Positions 49,301-57,481 of a stretch of 64,000 bases of DNA are shown here, one piece after another; the first letter of the stretch is position 1; each line of letters begins with the position of its first letter. The DNA comes from Tubulanus polymorphus (Eukaryota; Nemertea; Palaeonemertea; Tubulaniformes; Tubulanidae): contig NC_134027.1 in assembly GCF_964204645.1 (NCBI RefSeq), forward strand, positions 21,130,485 to 21,194,484, in the 5' to 3' direction. Both the position numbers and the translations under genes were made by a program. The notes under the pieces are model-generated. The model was not told the origin of the DNA, ran no database searches, and saw only the letters and a program-made list of their open reading frames with translations.

Positions 49301-49482
49301 ACTTTGACACCGCTTTTCACTAAATTACGAACTTGTCTGGGTGCGAGAGGCGCGCGACCCTCCCAGACGTTTATATCTTCACGTCTTATCGCCAACACCG
49401 CCGGCTGAGTACTGGCTGCACGGCACCCCCTAGCGGCCGACGAAAGCACTCGTCTACACAGTTGCGATTGAACTTTCCACAT
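31091..49482 (-). CDS. AASS: Bifunctional alpha-aminoadipic semialdehyde synthase (AASS), whole gene
   Basis: Mitochondrial enzyme of lysine degradation. The N-terminal lysine-ketoglutarate reductase (LKR) condenses lysine and 2-oxoglutarate to saccharopine, and the C-terminal saccharopine dehydrogenase (SDH) splits it to glutamate and aminoadipic semialdehyde. The 21 coding exons sum to 2799 bp including the stop: 932 residues, very close to the human length of 926. All phases agree. Residues 1-28 are an Arg/Ser-rich leader without acidic residues ([15 protein letters not shown]). LKR spans roughly 29-450 ([54 protein letters not shown]), then an Ala-rich linker, then SDH from about 488 with Rossmann motif [11 protein letters not shown] (492-502), [11 protein letters not shown] and [10 protein letters not shown]. 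No frame break is present. Introns not listed separately show nothing recognised. Confidence 0.97.
31378..32054 (-). other. AASS: AASS intron 20
   Basis: Contains the diverged repeat block at about 31690-31780 shared with 23670-23760. Nothing else recognised. Confidence 0.6.
32055..32143 (-). CDS. AASS: AASS exon 20
   Basis: 89 bp, residues 808-837 ([13 protein letters not shown] to NTLLAF), starting with one base that completes Gln808 and ending in phase 1. Donor GTAAGT. Confidence 0.92.
32144..33075 (-). other. AASS: AASS intron 19, nothing recognised
   Basis: A 932-bp intron. It includes phrases such as CAAGATGGC that also occur in the 1.2 kb element family, but no alignable copy. Confidence 0.5.
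33076..33191 (-). CDS. AASS: AASS exon 19
   Basis: 116 bp, residues 770-807 ([14 protein letters not shown] to MQMVE). Choosing the GTAGGT donor just before an in-frame TAG gives a phase-2 end that joins exon 20 to make EQLGLI, as in other AASS proteins. Confidence 0.9.
33415..33510 (-). CDS. AASS: AASS exon 18
   Basis: 32 codons, phase 0, residues 738-769 ([13 protein letters not shown] to GGRDITW). Acceptor TTTTCAG, donor GTAACT. Confidence 0.93.
33577..33757. mobile_element. TA-flanked MITE (CAGTGGAACC family), copy 2
   Basis: Sits in AASS intron 17. The left end CAGTGGAACCTCATTACAGC follows TA at 33575-33576; the right end CGTTATAACGAGGTTCCACTG is its inverted partner. Confidence 0.75.
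33869..34036 (-). CDS. AASS: AASS exon 17
   Basis: 56 codons, phase 0, residues 682-737 ([37 protein letters not shown]). Acceptor TTTTCTAG follows the GC-AG intron; donor GTAAGT. Confidence 0.95.
34037..34658 (-). other. AASS: AASS intron 16, GC-AG type
   Basis: The 622-bp intron begins AAG|GCATGT after residue 681 (Lys of LMDNK) and ends TTCTAG. A downstream GT (CAT|GTAAAC) would add 4 bases and break the frame. A block around 34200-34270 (GCAGCGATAACAGGTTTTCT) is shared with 44255-44300 in intron 6. Confidence 0.85.
34659..34722 (-). CDS. AASS: AASS exon 16
   Basis: 64 bp, residues 660-681 (split Ser, then [21 protein letters not shown]). The shortest but one of the coding exons, ending in phase 0 at the GC donor. 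Confidence 0.93.
34799..34875 (-). CDS. AASS: AASS exon 15
   Basis: 77 bp, residues 635-659 plus two bases ([18 protein letters not shown] to LRYKF). Conserved SDH core; Cys-Gly-Gly and NNPLRYKF are readily recognised in the family. Donor GTATGT. Confidence 0.95.
34876..35354 (-). other. AASS: AASS intron 14, nothing recognised
   Basis: 479 bp with a 13-14 bp A-run near the exon 14 donor side (35331-35345). Confidence 0.6.
35355..35463 (-). CDS. AASS: AASS exon 14
   Basis: 109 bp, residues 598-634 ([35 protein letters not shown]). Two acceptors are possible; only TTATAG at 35465-35464 gives the phase needed to join exon 13. Confidence 0.93.
35676..36173 (+). mobile_element. TAA-flanked MITE (PIF/Harbinger-like), intact ends
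   Basis: A 498-bp element in AASS intron 13. The termini AGCCTGGCGCACACG and CGTGTGCGATAGGCT are inverted repeats, and TAA occurs on both sides (35673-35675 and 36174-36176), the 3-bp target size of PIF/Harbinger elements. The interior is rich in GAGCAATCG/CGATTGCTC blocks. No transposase frame. Confidence 0.8.
36280..36390 (-). CDS. AASS: AASS exon 13
   Basis: 111 bp, residues 561-597 (split Ser, [35 protein letters not shown]). SDH domain. Donor GTAAGT. Confidence 0.95.
36749..36894. mobile_element. TA-flanked MITE (CAGTGGAACC family), copy 3
   Basis: Left end CAGTGGAATTTCGTAATAAC after TA at 36747-36748; right end GTTGTTCCACTG. A short, diverged family member. Confidence 0.6.
37895..37945 (+). 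repeat. tRNA-derived SINE-like fragment
   Basis: GGCAGAGTG… and GATTCGAATCCC resemble Pol III A- and B-box halves. Similar phrases in reverse orientation occur near 37460 and with decay near 8335. No tRNA fold is possible. Confidence 0.35.
40467..41040 (-). repeat. Decayed relative of the 1.2 kb element
   Basis: CTAGGGCTCGAGGACACCACG at the left resembles CTAGGGGTCCAGGGACACCA of 45754. CAACGCCCCCATGGTCA follows at about 40516, then GCCATCTTGGATG. It has lost the regular 154-bp units and the palindromic end. Confidence 0.55.
41256..41385 (-). CDS. AASS: AASS exon 12
   Basis: 130 bp, residues 518-560 (split Ala, [36 protein letters not shown]). First part of the SDH Rossmann domain after the glycine motif. 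Donor GTAAGA. Confidence 0.95.
41754..41881 (-). CDS. AASS: AASS exon 11: linker and SDH NAD-binding motif
   Basis: 128 bp, residues 475-517. An Ala-rich helix ([14 protein letters not shown]) links the LKR and SDH halves, followed by [18 protein letters not shown], the G-x-G Rossmann turn of saccharopine dehydrogenase. Confidence 0.96.
42215..42285 (-). CDS. AASS: AASS exon 10
   Basis: 71 bp, residues 452-474 plus two bases ([23 protein letters not shown]). Linker region. Donor GTAAGT. Confidence 0.93.
42770..42829 (-). CDS. AASS: AASS exon 9
   Basis: 60 bp, phase 0, residues 432-451 ([20 protein letters not shown]). The shortest coding exon. Donor GTAAGT, acceptor TTTTTTAG. Confidence 0.92.
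42959..43070 (-). CDS. AASS: AASS exon 8
   Basis: 112 bp, residues 394-431 (split Asn, [37 protein letters not shown]). End of LKR. Donor GTGGGT. Confidence 0.94.
43071..43807 (-). other. AASS: AASS intron 7, nothing recognised
   Basis: A 737-bp intron. The stretch 43600-43690 (GACAGGCATGGCTTAGGTC, AAGACCAGACTTA) is reminiscent of the fold-back element at 54253-54396 but too diverged to call. Confidence 0.5.
43808..44082 (-). CDS. AASS: AASS exon 7
   Basis: 275 bp, the largest internal exon, residues 303-393 ([55 protein letters not shown]). LKR domain. Donor GTAAGT. Confidence 0.96.
44487..44614 (-). CDS. AASS: AASS exon 6
   Basis: 128 bp, residues 260-302 (split Glu, [31 protein letters not shown]). 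Acceptor TTTCACAG, donor GTGAGC. Confidence 0.95.
44615..47070 (-). other. AASS: AASS intron 5 carrying a 1.2 kb element
   Basis: A 2.5 kb intron; about half is the repeat at 45754-47010, which ends only 60 bp from the exon 5 donor. The rest (44615-45753) shows nothing recognised. Confidence 0.8.
45754..47010 (-). mobile_element. 1.2 kb element with 154-bp tandem core, copy 1
   Basis: Read on the minus strand it begins TTTTTAGCCCACTTGGG and ends GGACCCCTAG. GCCCCCTGGT recurs at 45831, 45985, 46139 and 46293, an exact spacing of 154 bp. It matches 52731-53922 over its full length in the opposite orientation. No protein frame is conserved. A CTAG end followed by T and a preceding short hairpin (CCACTTCCCAAGTGG) resemble Helitron 3' ends, but the other end lacks TC. 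Confidence 0.85.
47071..47149 (-). CDS. AASS: AASS exon 5
   Basis: 79 bp, residues 234-259 plus one base ([26 protein letters not shown]). Donor GTTTGT is a weaker match than the others, close to the inserted element. Confidence 0.94.
47255..47401 (-). CDS. AASS: AASS exon 4
   Basis: 49 codons, phase 0, residues 185-233 ([34 protein letters not shown]). LKR core with the nucleotide-binding turn. Confidence 0.96.
47402..47859 (-). other. AASS: AASS intron 3, nothing recognised
   Basis: 458-bp GT-AG intron without repeats that I can identify. Confidence 0.6.
47860..48012 (-). CDS. AASS: AASS exon 3
   Basis: 51 codons, phase 0, residues 134-184 ([38 protein letters not shown]). LKR substrate domain. 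Confidence 0.96.
48013..48424 (-). other. AASS: AASS intron 2
   Basis: Contains a fragment near 48250-48308 (ATCCACTGGTTTACT, GCTTTTGAGCA) matching the small fold-back family around the NR1J DBD exon. Confidence 0.5.
48425..48601 (-). CDS. AASS: AASS exon 2
   Basis: 59 codons, phase 0, residues 75-133 ([35 protein letters not shown]). LKR N-terminal domain, alanine-dehydrogenase-like fold. Confidence 0.96.
48602..49260 (-). other. AASS: AASS intron 1
   Basis: A 659-bp intron. The stretch 48995-49115 is unusually rich in AATTTCCC/GGGAAATT and TTCCAAA blocks in both orientations, likely a decayed repeat. No exon. Confidence 0.5.
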
Positions 49483-49516
49483 TTTTCGTCGTTCACGTTG
49501 CTGTATCGGTGGAAAC
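49261..49516 (-). CDS. AASS: AASS exon 1 with start codon and mitochondrial leader
   Basis: Coding from ATG 49482-49480 (A at -3) to 49261, residues 1-74. The leader [19 protein letters not shown] is Arg-rich and amphipathic, fitting matrix import. [16 protein letters not shown] and [12 protein letters not shown] begin the LKR domain. An acceptor (CTTTTTCAG) just right of 49516 implies at least one further non-coding 5' exon upstream. Confidence 0.93.
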
Positions 49517-51680
49517 CTGAAAAAGGAACCAGTGGAAAATAGTTATTTGGATCAAGGGAGCGACTACAGCTCAATAGGTATCCTTAACTTGGTCTAGTAC
49601 CTAGCCGTCGTTCCACAAACAACGTCTAGGAAAGTGCTCATACAAGGTTAATTTTCGTCCCTCATTTTCAGACTATCCTTAAATTACCAAATCTCAAGAC
49701 AATAAAGCGTCTTCAAAATCACAATTAGACTAACCATGTTTCATGTGTCAACATGTTTGGCAGCAGATTTTTAGAATTTTGTGTATATAAAATGTCTTAA
49801 GAGTGATTTTTTATCTCAAGCGGTAGTTTTACTTTTAGATCTTATTGTAAAATATAAGAAACAAACTCCAGGACCAGGGGGCTGCTAAAATTTGGATCAC
49901 GGGCTATTTTGATGAGAATCAACTTATCTGTTTTATGGCTGCCTATGTCAGCAAATTAGCCATAAAATATCAACTTTCAGTAAAAGTGCAGATCTGCACC
50001 TCTCGTAAATGGTTCAATCAGTTAAATATCACTGATTCAGAGTCAAAATATCATCAGCAAATCAGTATGTTTTTAACCTGGATCTTGTCTCGAGGTCGTC
50101 ACGATTTTTGAACCAGATGCCATATTGGATGGGTAAATCTAAAGTGAAGATTTGTTTGGAATAGGCCTTTTTGCTGAAACAATGTTTCATGAACCACTCA
50201 ATTTGAGGGAAAAAAATTAAAATTTCTTGTTTATTTCAACAAACATATGAAACAATTTGGCTCGCATTAATAAACCCAGTGACAATTGCCAAAAATGTGA
50301 TAAGTTTTATGCACTTATTACCCTCACATCGTTTCAGCAAATACTTTAGACAAATCTTCACTTAAGTCTTTAGATTTCCCAATCAAATATGGCATCTTAT
50401 TGAATGATCGTCACGATTCCGAGATAGAAACCGGGCCAAAAATCTACTTTCCAGTGAAGATATCATAAAATAAATCACTGCATTGAATTCCATGAAATAT
50501 TCTGGCGTTGTATTAGAACAGTGATTTAAAATTCAGTAGATTGCGTGAGATGAATCACGAGAAGTGCGGATCTGCACTTTTACCCAACTTTCTTCTTAAT
50601 TTTCAACATAACTTTCTCAATAATGAAAGAACTTGCAATTCTGAATTCACCTCTTTTTCTCTCACCACCACCAGATTCGGCGATTGACTCTGTTTGTCAA
50701 AACAAATCAAATGTCTGGCCCTGTGCTGTGTCACGGTGTGTCACAGTCCCTCCTGCTGCTGCAACTTGTTGGTCTTCACACGCTCGCAGTCGCTAGCAGC
50801 ACGCGTGACGGTTTTCAAACAAGTGTCGACTCTGATCAGAGCCGCTAATTAACGTTAATTGGATTCATTAATTAGGGGGCGAAGTAACCCCGTGTTTCGC
50901 TCCTTTTCACACCGCACCACAGCAACAACTAAAATCCGACGAGAGATGAAGCGGCGAAACATAATTTTCATTCGAACTAATCCTGCCTAATCGTCCTTTT
51001 AACCAACTCGATGAAATTATGAAAATTCTTATTCAATATGTGTTTATAATTTTACAACTTCTAGCTTTTGTTTTTTCAGCAGGTTCTAGGTATCAGCGTA
51101 GTGGTCATTTCGGGTCATAGAATTTTGCACTTTATAGCAGCGGAAATGGATCTATAAAAGGCTGGCTCCGAAAGAATTGGAATCCTCGATTGCCACAGCC
51201 AACTGCGGAGCATTGCCTTATGTAATCCGTACTCACTTACCCCAGCCCACTTTTGTACATTTCAGAACTCGCATGTCCCCGGCTCGAATTGAAATTAAGC
51301 TAATGGTTTTCTATGTTGCAGATTTTGTAACATCGTATTGGATAAAATAAGGGGAGCGACTAAATAAGCCAAGGACAAGGTAATAATCTGTGTTTGAATG
51401 GCTTCGTCTTTTAATTTAGGCTTTCCACAAATGCAACTACAAATTAAATTTAAATGCAGTTTATTTTTGCATTTGATTTTGACAGTGGTAGAGCATAGGT
51501 GAGTTGTAGGTCGGGTCTACAAGTAAATTCCGGTCTTATCGAGGGATTGTAGTTAAACTGGATTTAGTTGACTCTATTAGTGACCTTAAGTTAAACCGAA
51601 TGTCAGTTCGTTGTTGCATTGATGGACTGGTGACTGGTCCACAAATCGACCACGGGACTGAGCACGGTCGCAATACGAAG
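49517..51680. other. AASS: AASS 5' flank, non-coding exon not located
   Basis: The AASS promoter and its non-coding exon should lie to the right of 49516. The CpG-containing block at about 50740-50980 is a plausible site, but no donor can be chosen with confidence. No coding sequence recognised. Confidence 0.3.
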
Positions 51681-51685
51681 TGGAT

Positions 51686-51757
51686 ATTTAACCGTGGTCT
51701 AGTGGTATGACGCTGCGCTAGTAATTTACTGGCCCGGGTTCGAGTCTAGCTCTGTCC
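51686..51757 (+). repeat. tRNA-like sequence, pseudo-tRNA or SINE head
   Basis: TGGTCTAGTGGTATGAC matches a Pol III A box (tRNA-Glu style) and GGGTTCGAGTCT a B box, about 45 bp apart. The anticodon stem cannot pair, the T stem has two mismatches and the acceptor arms do not match, so it is not a functional tRNA. Confidence 0.65.
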
Positions 51758-51983
51758 GCTCTATTTTCTTTAACTCTGTTCTCCACACTTTCCTTGAATT
51801 TTCTAAGCGGCGAATTTTCTGTGCGCATGCGCGGCACAAATCAGCCAATCAGCGACGATGTATGGTAAAATAGCGGTAATAAATACTCAGCCGTATACGG
51901 TAAAATATCCACCGCCGTCGCAATATAGTAGTTCTGACCTACCTAATATATTAGAAATTCCAAGATGGCTGATATTTTGAAAT

Positions 51984-52350
51984 GCGTTACCAGACTCATC
52001 CTCATTTGCCAGGGTTTGATAGCTGCTCGCTGGAGCTCGCGCTAATACAAACCCTGGCGGCAAACCCTTCCATTGGTCTATTACATCACCCACTACTTCT
52101 TGGGCGGACAGGTTCCTGCTCAGTGCCCACCAGTCTGTATATCTAACCAATCAGATGCAATTACACCAGCATGACGTTTGCTCTATAAATATTACACATC
52201 TGATTAGCTAGATATATAGACTGGTGGGCGCTGAGCGGGAACCTGTCTGCCCAAGAAATCGTGGGCGATGAAGTGAGATAGACCAATGAATGGTTTGCGG
52301 CTAGTGCGGCTATCAAAATCTGGCAAGCAAGGATGTACCAGACTATAGTG
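51984..52350. mobile_element. Large fold-back element, arms about 160 bp
   Basis: Left arm blocks TTTGATAGC, CAAACC, CATTGGTCTAT, CTTGGGCGGACAGGTTCC, CCCACCAGTCT recur inverted on the right as AGACTGGTGGGC, GGAACCTGTCTGCCCAAG, ATAGACCAATG, GGTTTGCGG, GCTATCAAA. The central spacer is about 40 bp. Arms are diverged, so it is not recent. No coding capacity. Confidence 0.8.
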
Positions 52351-52730
52351 CCTTTCGTTATTTTTGCTCTGACCTCTAGTCGACTATAATAACTGAGGTT
52401 CGTCGGGATTTTGGTTAACCTTAAATCACTTGATTTTACTGAACTGCTTTTATTGTTAACCTAACCATATAACACTTATCTTAAGATTAAGAATTGTCTA
52501 ATTACACTGTAATTATGTAGCTTAATACAGTGATACAGTTGAGGACAACAAATGATAGAATGTAGAAAAGGCAATGCTTTTTAAAAACAGTAAGAATAAA
52601 CTTGAGAAATATTGTTATTTTAAATGAAATTTATTCACACTCAGCACCTCAACAAGAGGTAAACAGAGGTACATTGAATTGGCCTTACACTAGTGCCACA
52701 TAGTGGAAATGTGACCTTAACTACAGTTAG
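52351..52730. other. Intergenic, nothing recognised
   Basis: AT-rich spacer between the fold-back element and the 1.2 kb element. Confidence 0.5.
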
Positions 52731-53922
52731 TTTTTAGCCCACTTGGGACTTAAGTCCCAGCGGGCTATTGCGTTCACTTTTCGTCCGTCGTCTGTCAGTA
52801 GACGGAATCCAGTTATTTTGGGAAGTTTTGAAGACGCTTCAAGGTAATGTCTTGATATTTGGTTTATACATGTATCTACCCAAGACACATCTTCAGCCCA
52901 AAAAATGGCCCTGCCAGAATCAAGATGGCCGACTGGCAGCCATTGTTGTTCGCCAAAATCAGCACTTTTTACACGTTTTTGAACTTTTTGAGGGAAATTT
53001 TGAAGACGCCTTGATCAATAACCTTGATCTGTCGTATATATAGGACCTTTTAAGTGCCCAAAAATGTTAATTTTGGCCCGAATTCTGAGTCCTGTAGCTT
53101 CCTACTGGATTGCCATTTCTCATTTCAATTGCTGATGGGTATTCTTTGGAAAGGGATGTTTTATACCTGAGACAGGTATTTTTGATCAGCCAATTATTAC
53201 GCAATTGGCAGCCATCTTGGTGTCATTAGTACTCATAGGTGGGAAAAAGTTTTTTCAACATTATGTTGATACCTAAACATATTTTGTTACAACAATGAAT
53301 CAGAAAGTTGTAGCTTATAACGTGTTCTATGATTGTGGTGAGTTTCAAGGTAATTGGATTTCGTATATGGCCACCAGGGGGCGTTGAATAATACAATATC
53401 TTAGCATTTCTTTATTATATTCGTACCTATGCATATTTTGTAACCACAATCAATTGGAAAGTTGTAGCTCATGACATCATCTATGATTGTTGCGAGTTTT
53501 AAGGACATTAGTTTTTCTATATGGTCACCAGGGGGCGTTGAATAGTAGAATAACTTAGTATTTCCTTATTATATTGGTACCTAGGCATATTTTGTTACCA
53601 TGATCAATTGCAAAGTTGTAGTTCATGACATGTTCTATGATTGTGGTGAGTTTCGATGTCATTGGGTTTTGAATATGGTCACCAGGGGGCGTTGAATAGT
53701 AGAATGACTTAGTATTTCCATATTAAATTGGTAACGAGGCATATTTTGTTATCACAATCAATTACAAAATCGTATCTGCTGACATGTTCTATGATTGTGG
53801 TGAGTTTCAAGGTCGTTGGTTTTTGTAAATGGTCACCAGGGGGCGTTGAATATTGAAATTGTTAGATTGTTGAGCATTTGAAACCACTTCCCAAGTGGGC
53901 ATGGTGTCCCTGGACCCCTAGT
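52731..53922 (+). mobile_element. 1.2 kb element with 154-bp tandem core, copy 2
   Basis: Begins TTTTTAGCCCACTTGGG with an almost perfect palindrome centred on ACTTAAGT (about 52737-52767) and ends GGACCCCTAG. CAGGGGGCG recurs at 53375, 53529, 53683 and 53837: exactly 154 bp apart, four units. Copy 1 lies inverted 5.7 kb away inside AASS. Tandem-core non-autonomous elements with units near this size are known from bivalves; assignment here is by analogy. Confidence 0.88.
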
Positions 53923-54252
53923 TTTTATTTGAAAACAGACATTAAGAAAAGGCCAATGGACTTCCAAATTGGAATAAATCTACAAGCAAATAATAATTTT
54001 TGCTACGGGGAAACTGGCCTGTAAATCTGAATAAACCCCGAAACTAGCAGGCTTCTAGGTCCCAACATACAAAATTGACATGCTGCCTTATCTCAGTATC
54101 CCCAGTTCATTTCATTGACTAGGGATCACTTGGCCGAAGGTTAACTATCAAATTAGCCTTTAATTGTCCCTATCACACTTATCCATAGCTTAACTTAAGC
54201 CTACTTTTGAGCAACTCTCGTCTCGAACCTTTTAACTATAAATCGAGTTTAC
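53923..54252. other. Intergenic, nothing recognised
   Basis: No gene or clear repeat. Confidence 0.5.
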
Positions 54253-54396
54253 CTGGGGCCAGTTGCATAGTCATGGCTTAGACTTAAGACCAGTCTAAGA
54301 CCAACTTAGTTCTGTAGCTAATCTAACAACTTAAGACCAGTCTTAAGATTTAAGACCACTTTTGGACTTAAGTCACGACTGTGCAACTGGGCCCTG
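54253..54396. mobile_element. Fold-back MITE with GGGGCCAGTTGCATAG ends
   Basis: Left CTGGGGCCAGTTGCATAGTC, right GACTGTGCAACTGGGCCC: inverted repeats. The inside consists of inverted AGACTTAAGACCAGTCT-type blocks. No coding capacity. Confidence 0.75.
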
Positions 54397-55412
54397 GGGT
54401 TTAAGTTTAAAGGGCTTAGAAAACTGTCCCCAAACTGTGCAGTAAATGTAGTACCTTTCTACAATAGATAGGGTTTCAGCATTTTTAATAATCTCCATCA
54501 TAGGCCTATATGATATCTAATCTGATATCTAAGGCTCTACTAAACGATCATCATTATAGAGTACCTTCAATCCCCTGTATGCATAACTGTTCATCCATCA
54601 TCATAGAAAATGTTAATCTGCTGCCAGAAACAGCAACATATCAGTTAGGCTATTCAGTAAACTTACTCGTACATTGGTCTTCCAACTTTTGATCATCCAG
54701 GCTTTACATATGTTCAGAATTTCACCTTAGGCCCGCGATTGATAGCTGCAAAATAAAGCTCGCATCACATTACTAAGGTCAAACCTTTAAGATTCTTGGT
54801 CGAAATTAGCTTCTCCCATGGTCGACATTTTGTAGCACGCTCCGCGTTTCCTGCCATAGGCCTATGCAAACACACGAGAAATTAACTAGAAATGAAATGC
54901 TGTATTTTAGGCCTAGGCCTACCAGTAAATCAAGCTCTAGGTATTGGCTGACAGAATGTTACAATAAATGCTAACATAATGTGTGATAGTAGTGTTCTGT
55001 AATAGAAAAAATAACAGTTTGCATAGGCCTATAGGCCCATCCTTAATATAAGAAATATTGGACTAATTATTTCCTGCTTTACTCAATCTTTACCATTTGT
55101 TACATTATCACTCAAATGATCCGCCATCAGCTGGTATATACGCTGGTATATATTCATATGGAATTGAAGATCACGAAAATATTTCAAAAAAATCAATTAA
55201 CATAGGCCTCAGTGACTGAGTAATTAAAAAAAAAAATCAATTAACATAGGCCTTAGTGACTGAGTAATATTGCAGGTCTTTTAAAAACTCCTTCATAAAT
55301 TATGCATAATTTTCGTTAGAATATTAAGCTTTAAAGCTTTTTTGAAAACCAGTTTTAGTCATTTAATTTCGATTGTGACTTTTGATATGGATAAGGTTTA
55401 ACATGATGATAC
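54397..55412. other. Intergenic, nothing recognised
   Basis: Includes a short direct duplication (AAAAATCAATTAACATAGGCC at about 55188 and 55230, about 42 bp apart). No gene. Confidence 0.5.
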
Positions 55413-55930
55413 AGGTGTAGATCCAGGGGGGCTTCAGGTGCAAGAGCACCTTCGGTGTAAATTTCCGTTGTATTAATTAGGTCTATTATCAGTTTGTTAT
55501 ATTAACGCTTCTTTTTAAAGCATAAGGTATATTTTGAATGTATGAGATGACCGAGCAGTGCCTAAAAATGCTCAGAATGCATGATGGACGCAATTTTTAA
55601 ATATTTCAGCACTAAATTTAAATATGACCAGCAGAGCAGGGGCGGATCTAGGGGGGATTTCAGTTCAAGAATCGGCCTGAAAAACATTTCTTTTTCTTTT
55701 ACCACTGCTATTCCAAATGATTCTGAAAAAAATCATTAGTAACTCCTACGTCAAATATAATGATAAATTTCACTGGTTAAATGCAGGAAATGCATCTGGA
55801 GGCTTCTATTTTTCATTGAAAAAAATTATGTGCTAGTGGCACTTGCTACACTGCTGAGTAATTTTAACCTGGGAATCCCCCCATGTCTAATCCTGGATCC
55901 GCCCCTGCAGAGCACCCCTTTTGAAAATCA
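55413..55930. mobile_element. hAT-like MITE, best copy at 55639-55906
   Basis: GGGGCGGATCTAGG and GGATCCGCCCC form terminal inverted repeats, with the exact 8-bp repeat GCAGAGCA on both sides (55631-55638 and 55907-55914), the target size of hAT elements. A second, degraded end (GTGTAGATCCAGGGGGG) lies at about 55420. Confidence 0.7.
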
Positions 55931-57148
55931 TGGATCTACCCTGTGATATTATGAAATTAGATATGAAGGCCTGTTGCCCCCCTTTGAAGCTCATGCCTAA
56001 AAGGCTTGAATGCAACATGCGCTCTAATTCATATTCTGAATTGTTGCTTATGGAACATTGATACAAATATCACTTAATACGGAGGAGATATAGGCTTAGA
56101 CAATATTATAGTACACAGCAAGCGAGTACCAATTTGTCATTAAGAGCTTTTCAACTGTGAAGAGTGAATGTCTGGATTATGAATATCGGGGTAATATATG
56201 CGTAGGATTATTTTCGACATGACATACGTATAAAACATGTGAATTATTCCAGTTTATGTAAGCAAACGACAATGAATCGTGGATTATGAACTTTGACCCG
56301 TTAGGACTAGCAGAAAATCACGTGTAATAACACTCGCTGTCGTAAACATTTAAGCTCATTGTGTGGATAGTTCAGCAGCTGAACTGTGAGCTGCAGTAAC
56401 TGGATATTTTATGATATTCAGTCCTACGCAGTATATATTTCATTAGTGCTGATAAATCAAACTGGAAAAGGATTGGGAACGTTTTGACTTAGACATTCAT
56501 GGGTACATGGCAATTTTTAGGTAAGTTCAGGGTGGTAATTGTATTTACACAGTAAGGTCCAGTTGGTGAATGTTTTCAGGCCTTTCTTAATTACTTGGAA
56601 TACAGATTTGATAAGAGGTTAAAAAGAGAGAAAAGGGAAAAATCAAAATTCAAGCATTTTCCGCATATAATCTTGGAAGGACTGTGGACAAAAATAGGAG
56701 TGGAAATTATGTGGAAATCATTAGATGGAAAATGAAGACAAAAATATCATGTAAAAAGTTTTATTCTCCAGCAAATGTAAAACTAGTCATTAAATCAGCT
56801 ATCAACTATTTCTAAACAGGCCACAAGATATCTCAAGTTTTCGATCGGTTCATTTATAAATTCGGTTCCATAGTTCAAGGGTTCGAGATTTATCTCAAAT
56901 AAACAAAGTTTGAAACGACTATCAATTCATGCAGGTATCAATCCGCGGACTGGAACTCTCTTCGACATTCGTCACCGCGCCAAAATCCCTCTGTTGAAAA
57001 CATTTGATTTAAAATGGGGTTTACCGTACGATAGAACCTGCTTCGTTGTGCGGATCATTTTGGACCAATGAAATTAATCCAGTTTATGAAGCATCTGGAT
57101 TAAGAAAATTTTATGAAGTAGATTCTATGTATTGGTAAATGGTAAATA
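55931..57148. other. 5' flank of the riboflavin transporter gene
   Basis: An AG|GTAAGT donor at 56520/56521 is the best candidate for the end of a non-coding first exon, since the coding exon begins at a splice acceptor. The transcription start is not visible. Confidence 0.35.
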
Positions 57149-57415
57149 CAGTGGAACCTTGTTTTTAGGACCTCAGGTATATTGATTTATCAGTTATTAC
57201 AATTATCACAAGAATTTCTTCCTAGATAGGGGGGAGTTTTAATAATTTAATACTGGATATAACGAACGATCCCTAGGATCCAGTTCCACAGTTATGAATT
57301 AGAGTTAATTCCGAGCTAAAATTAGTTCATTTCCAATGTTTTAACTCTCAAGAGTCAAAACTTAACTCACGAGTGCGTACCTGGTTCTGAAGTTCATTGC
57401 GACAAGGTACCACTG
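57149..57415. mobile_element. TA-flanked MITE (CAGTGGAACC family), copy 4
   Basis: Left end CAGTGGAACCTTG after TA (57147-57148), right end CAAGGTACCACTG. Longer and more diverged than the other copies, it ends only 67 bp before the SLC52A acceptor. Confidence 0.6.
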
Positions 57416-57481
57416 TGATAACCAGATAAATCGAAATCCGAATTAAACAAACTTTATCATGTTGATCTTCTTTTTTTTCAG

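Noticed and set aside
51686-51757. Functional tRNA gene
   Set aside because: A and B boxes are present, but the anticodon and acceptor stems do not pair and the T stem has mismatches.
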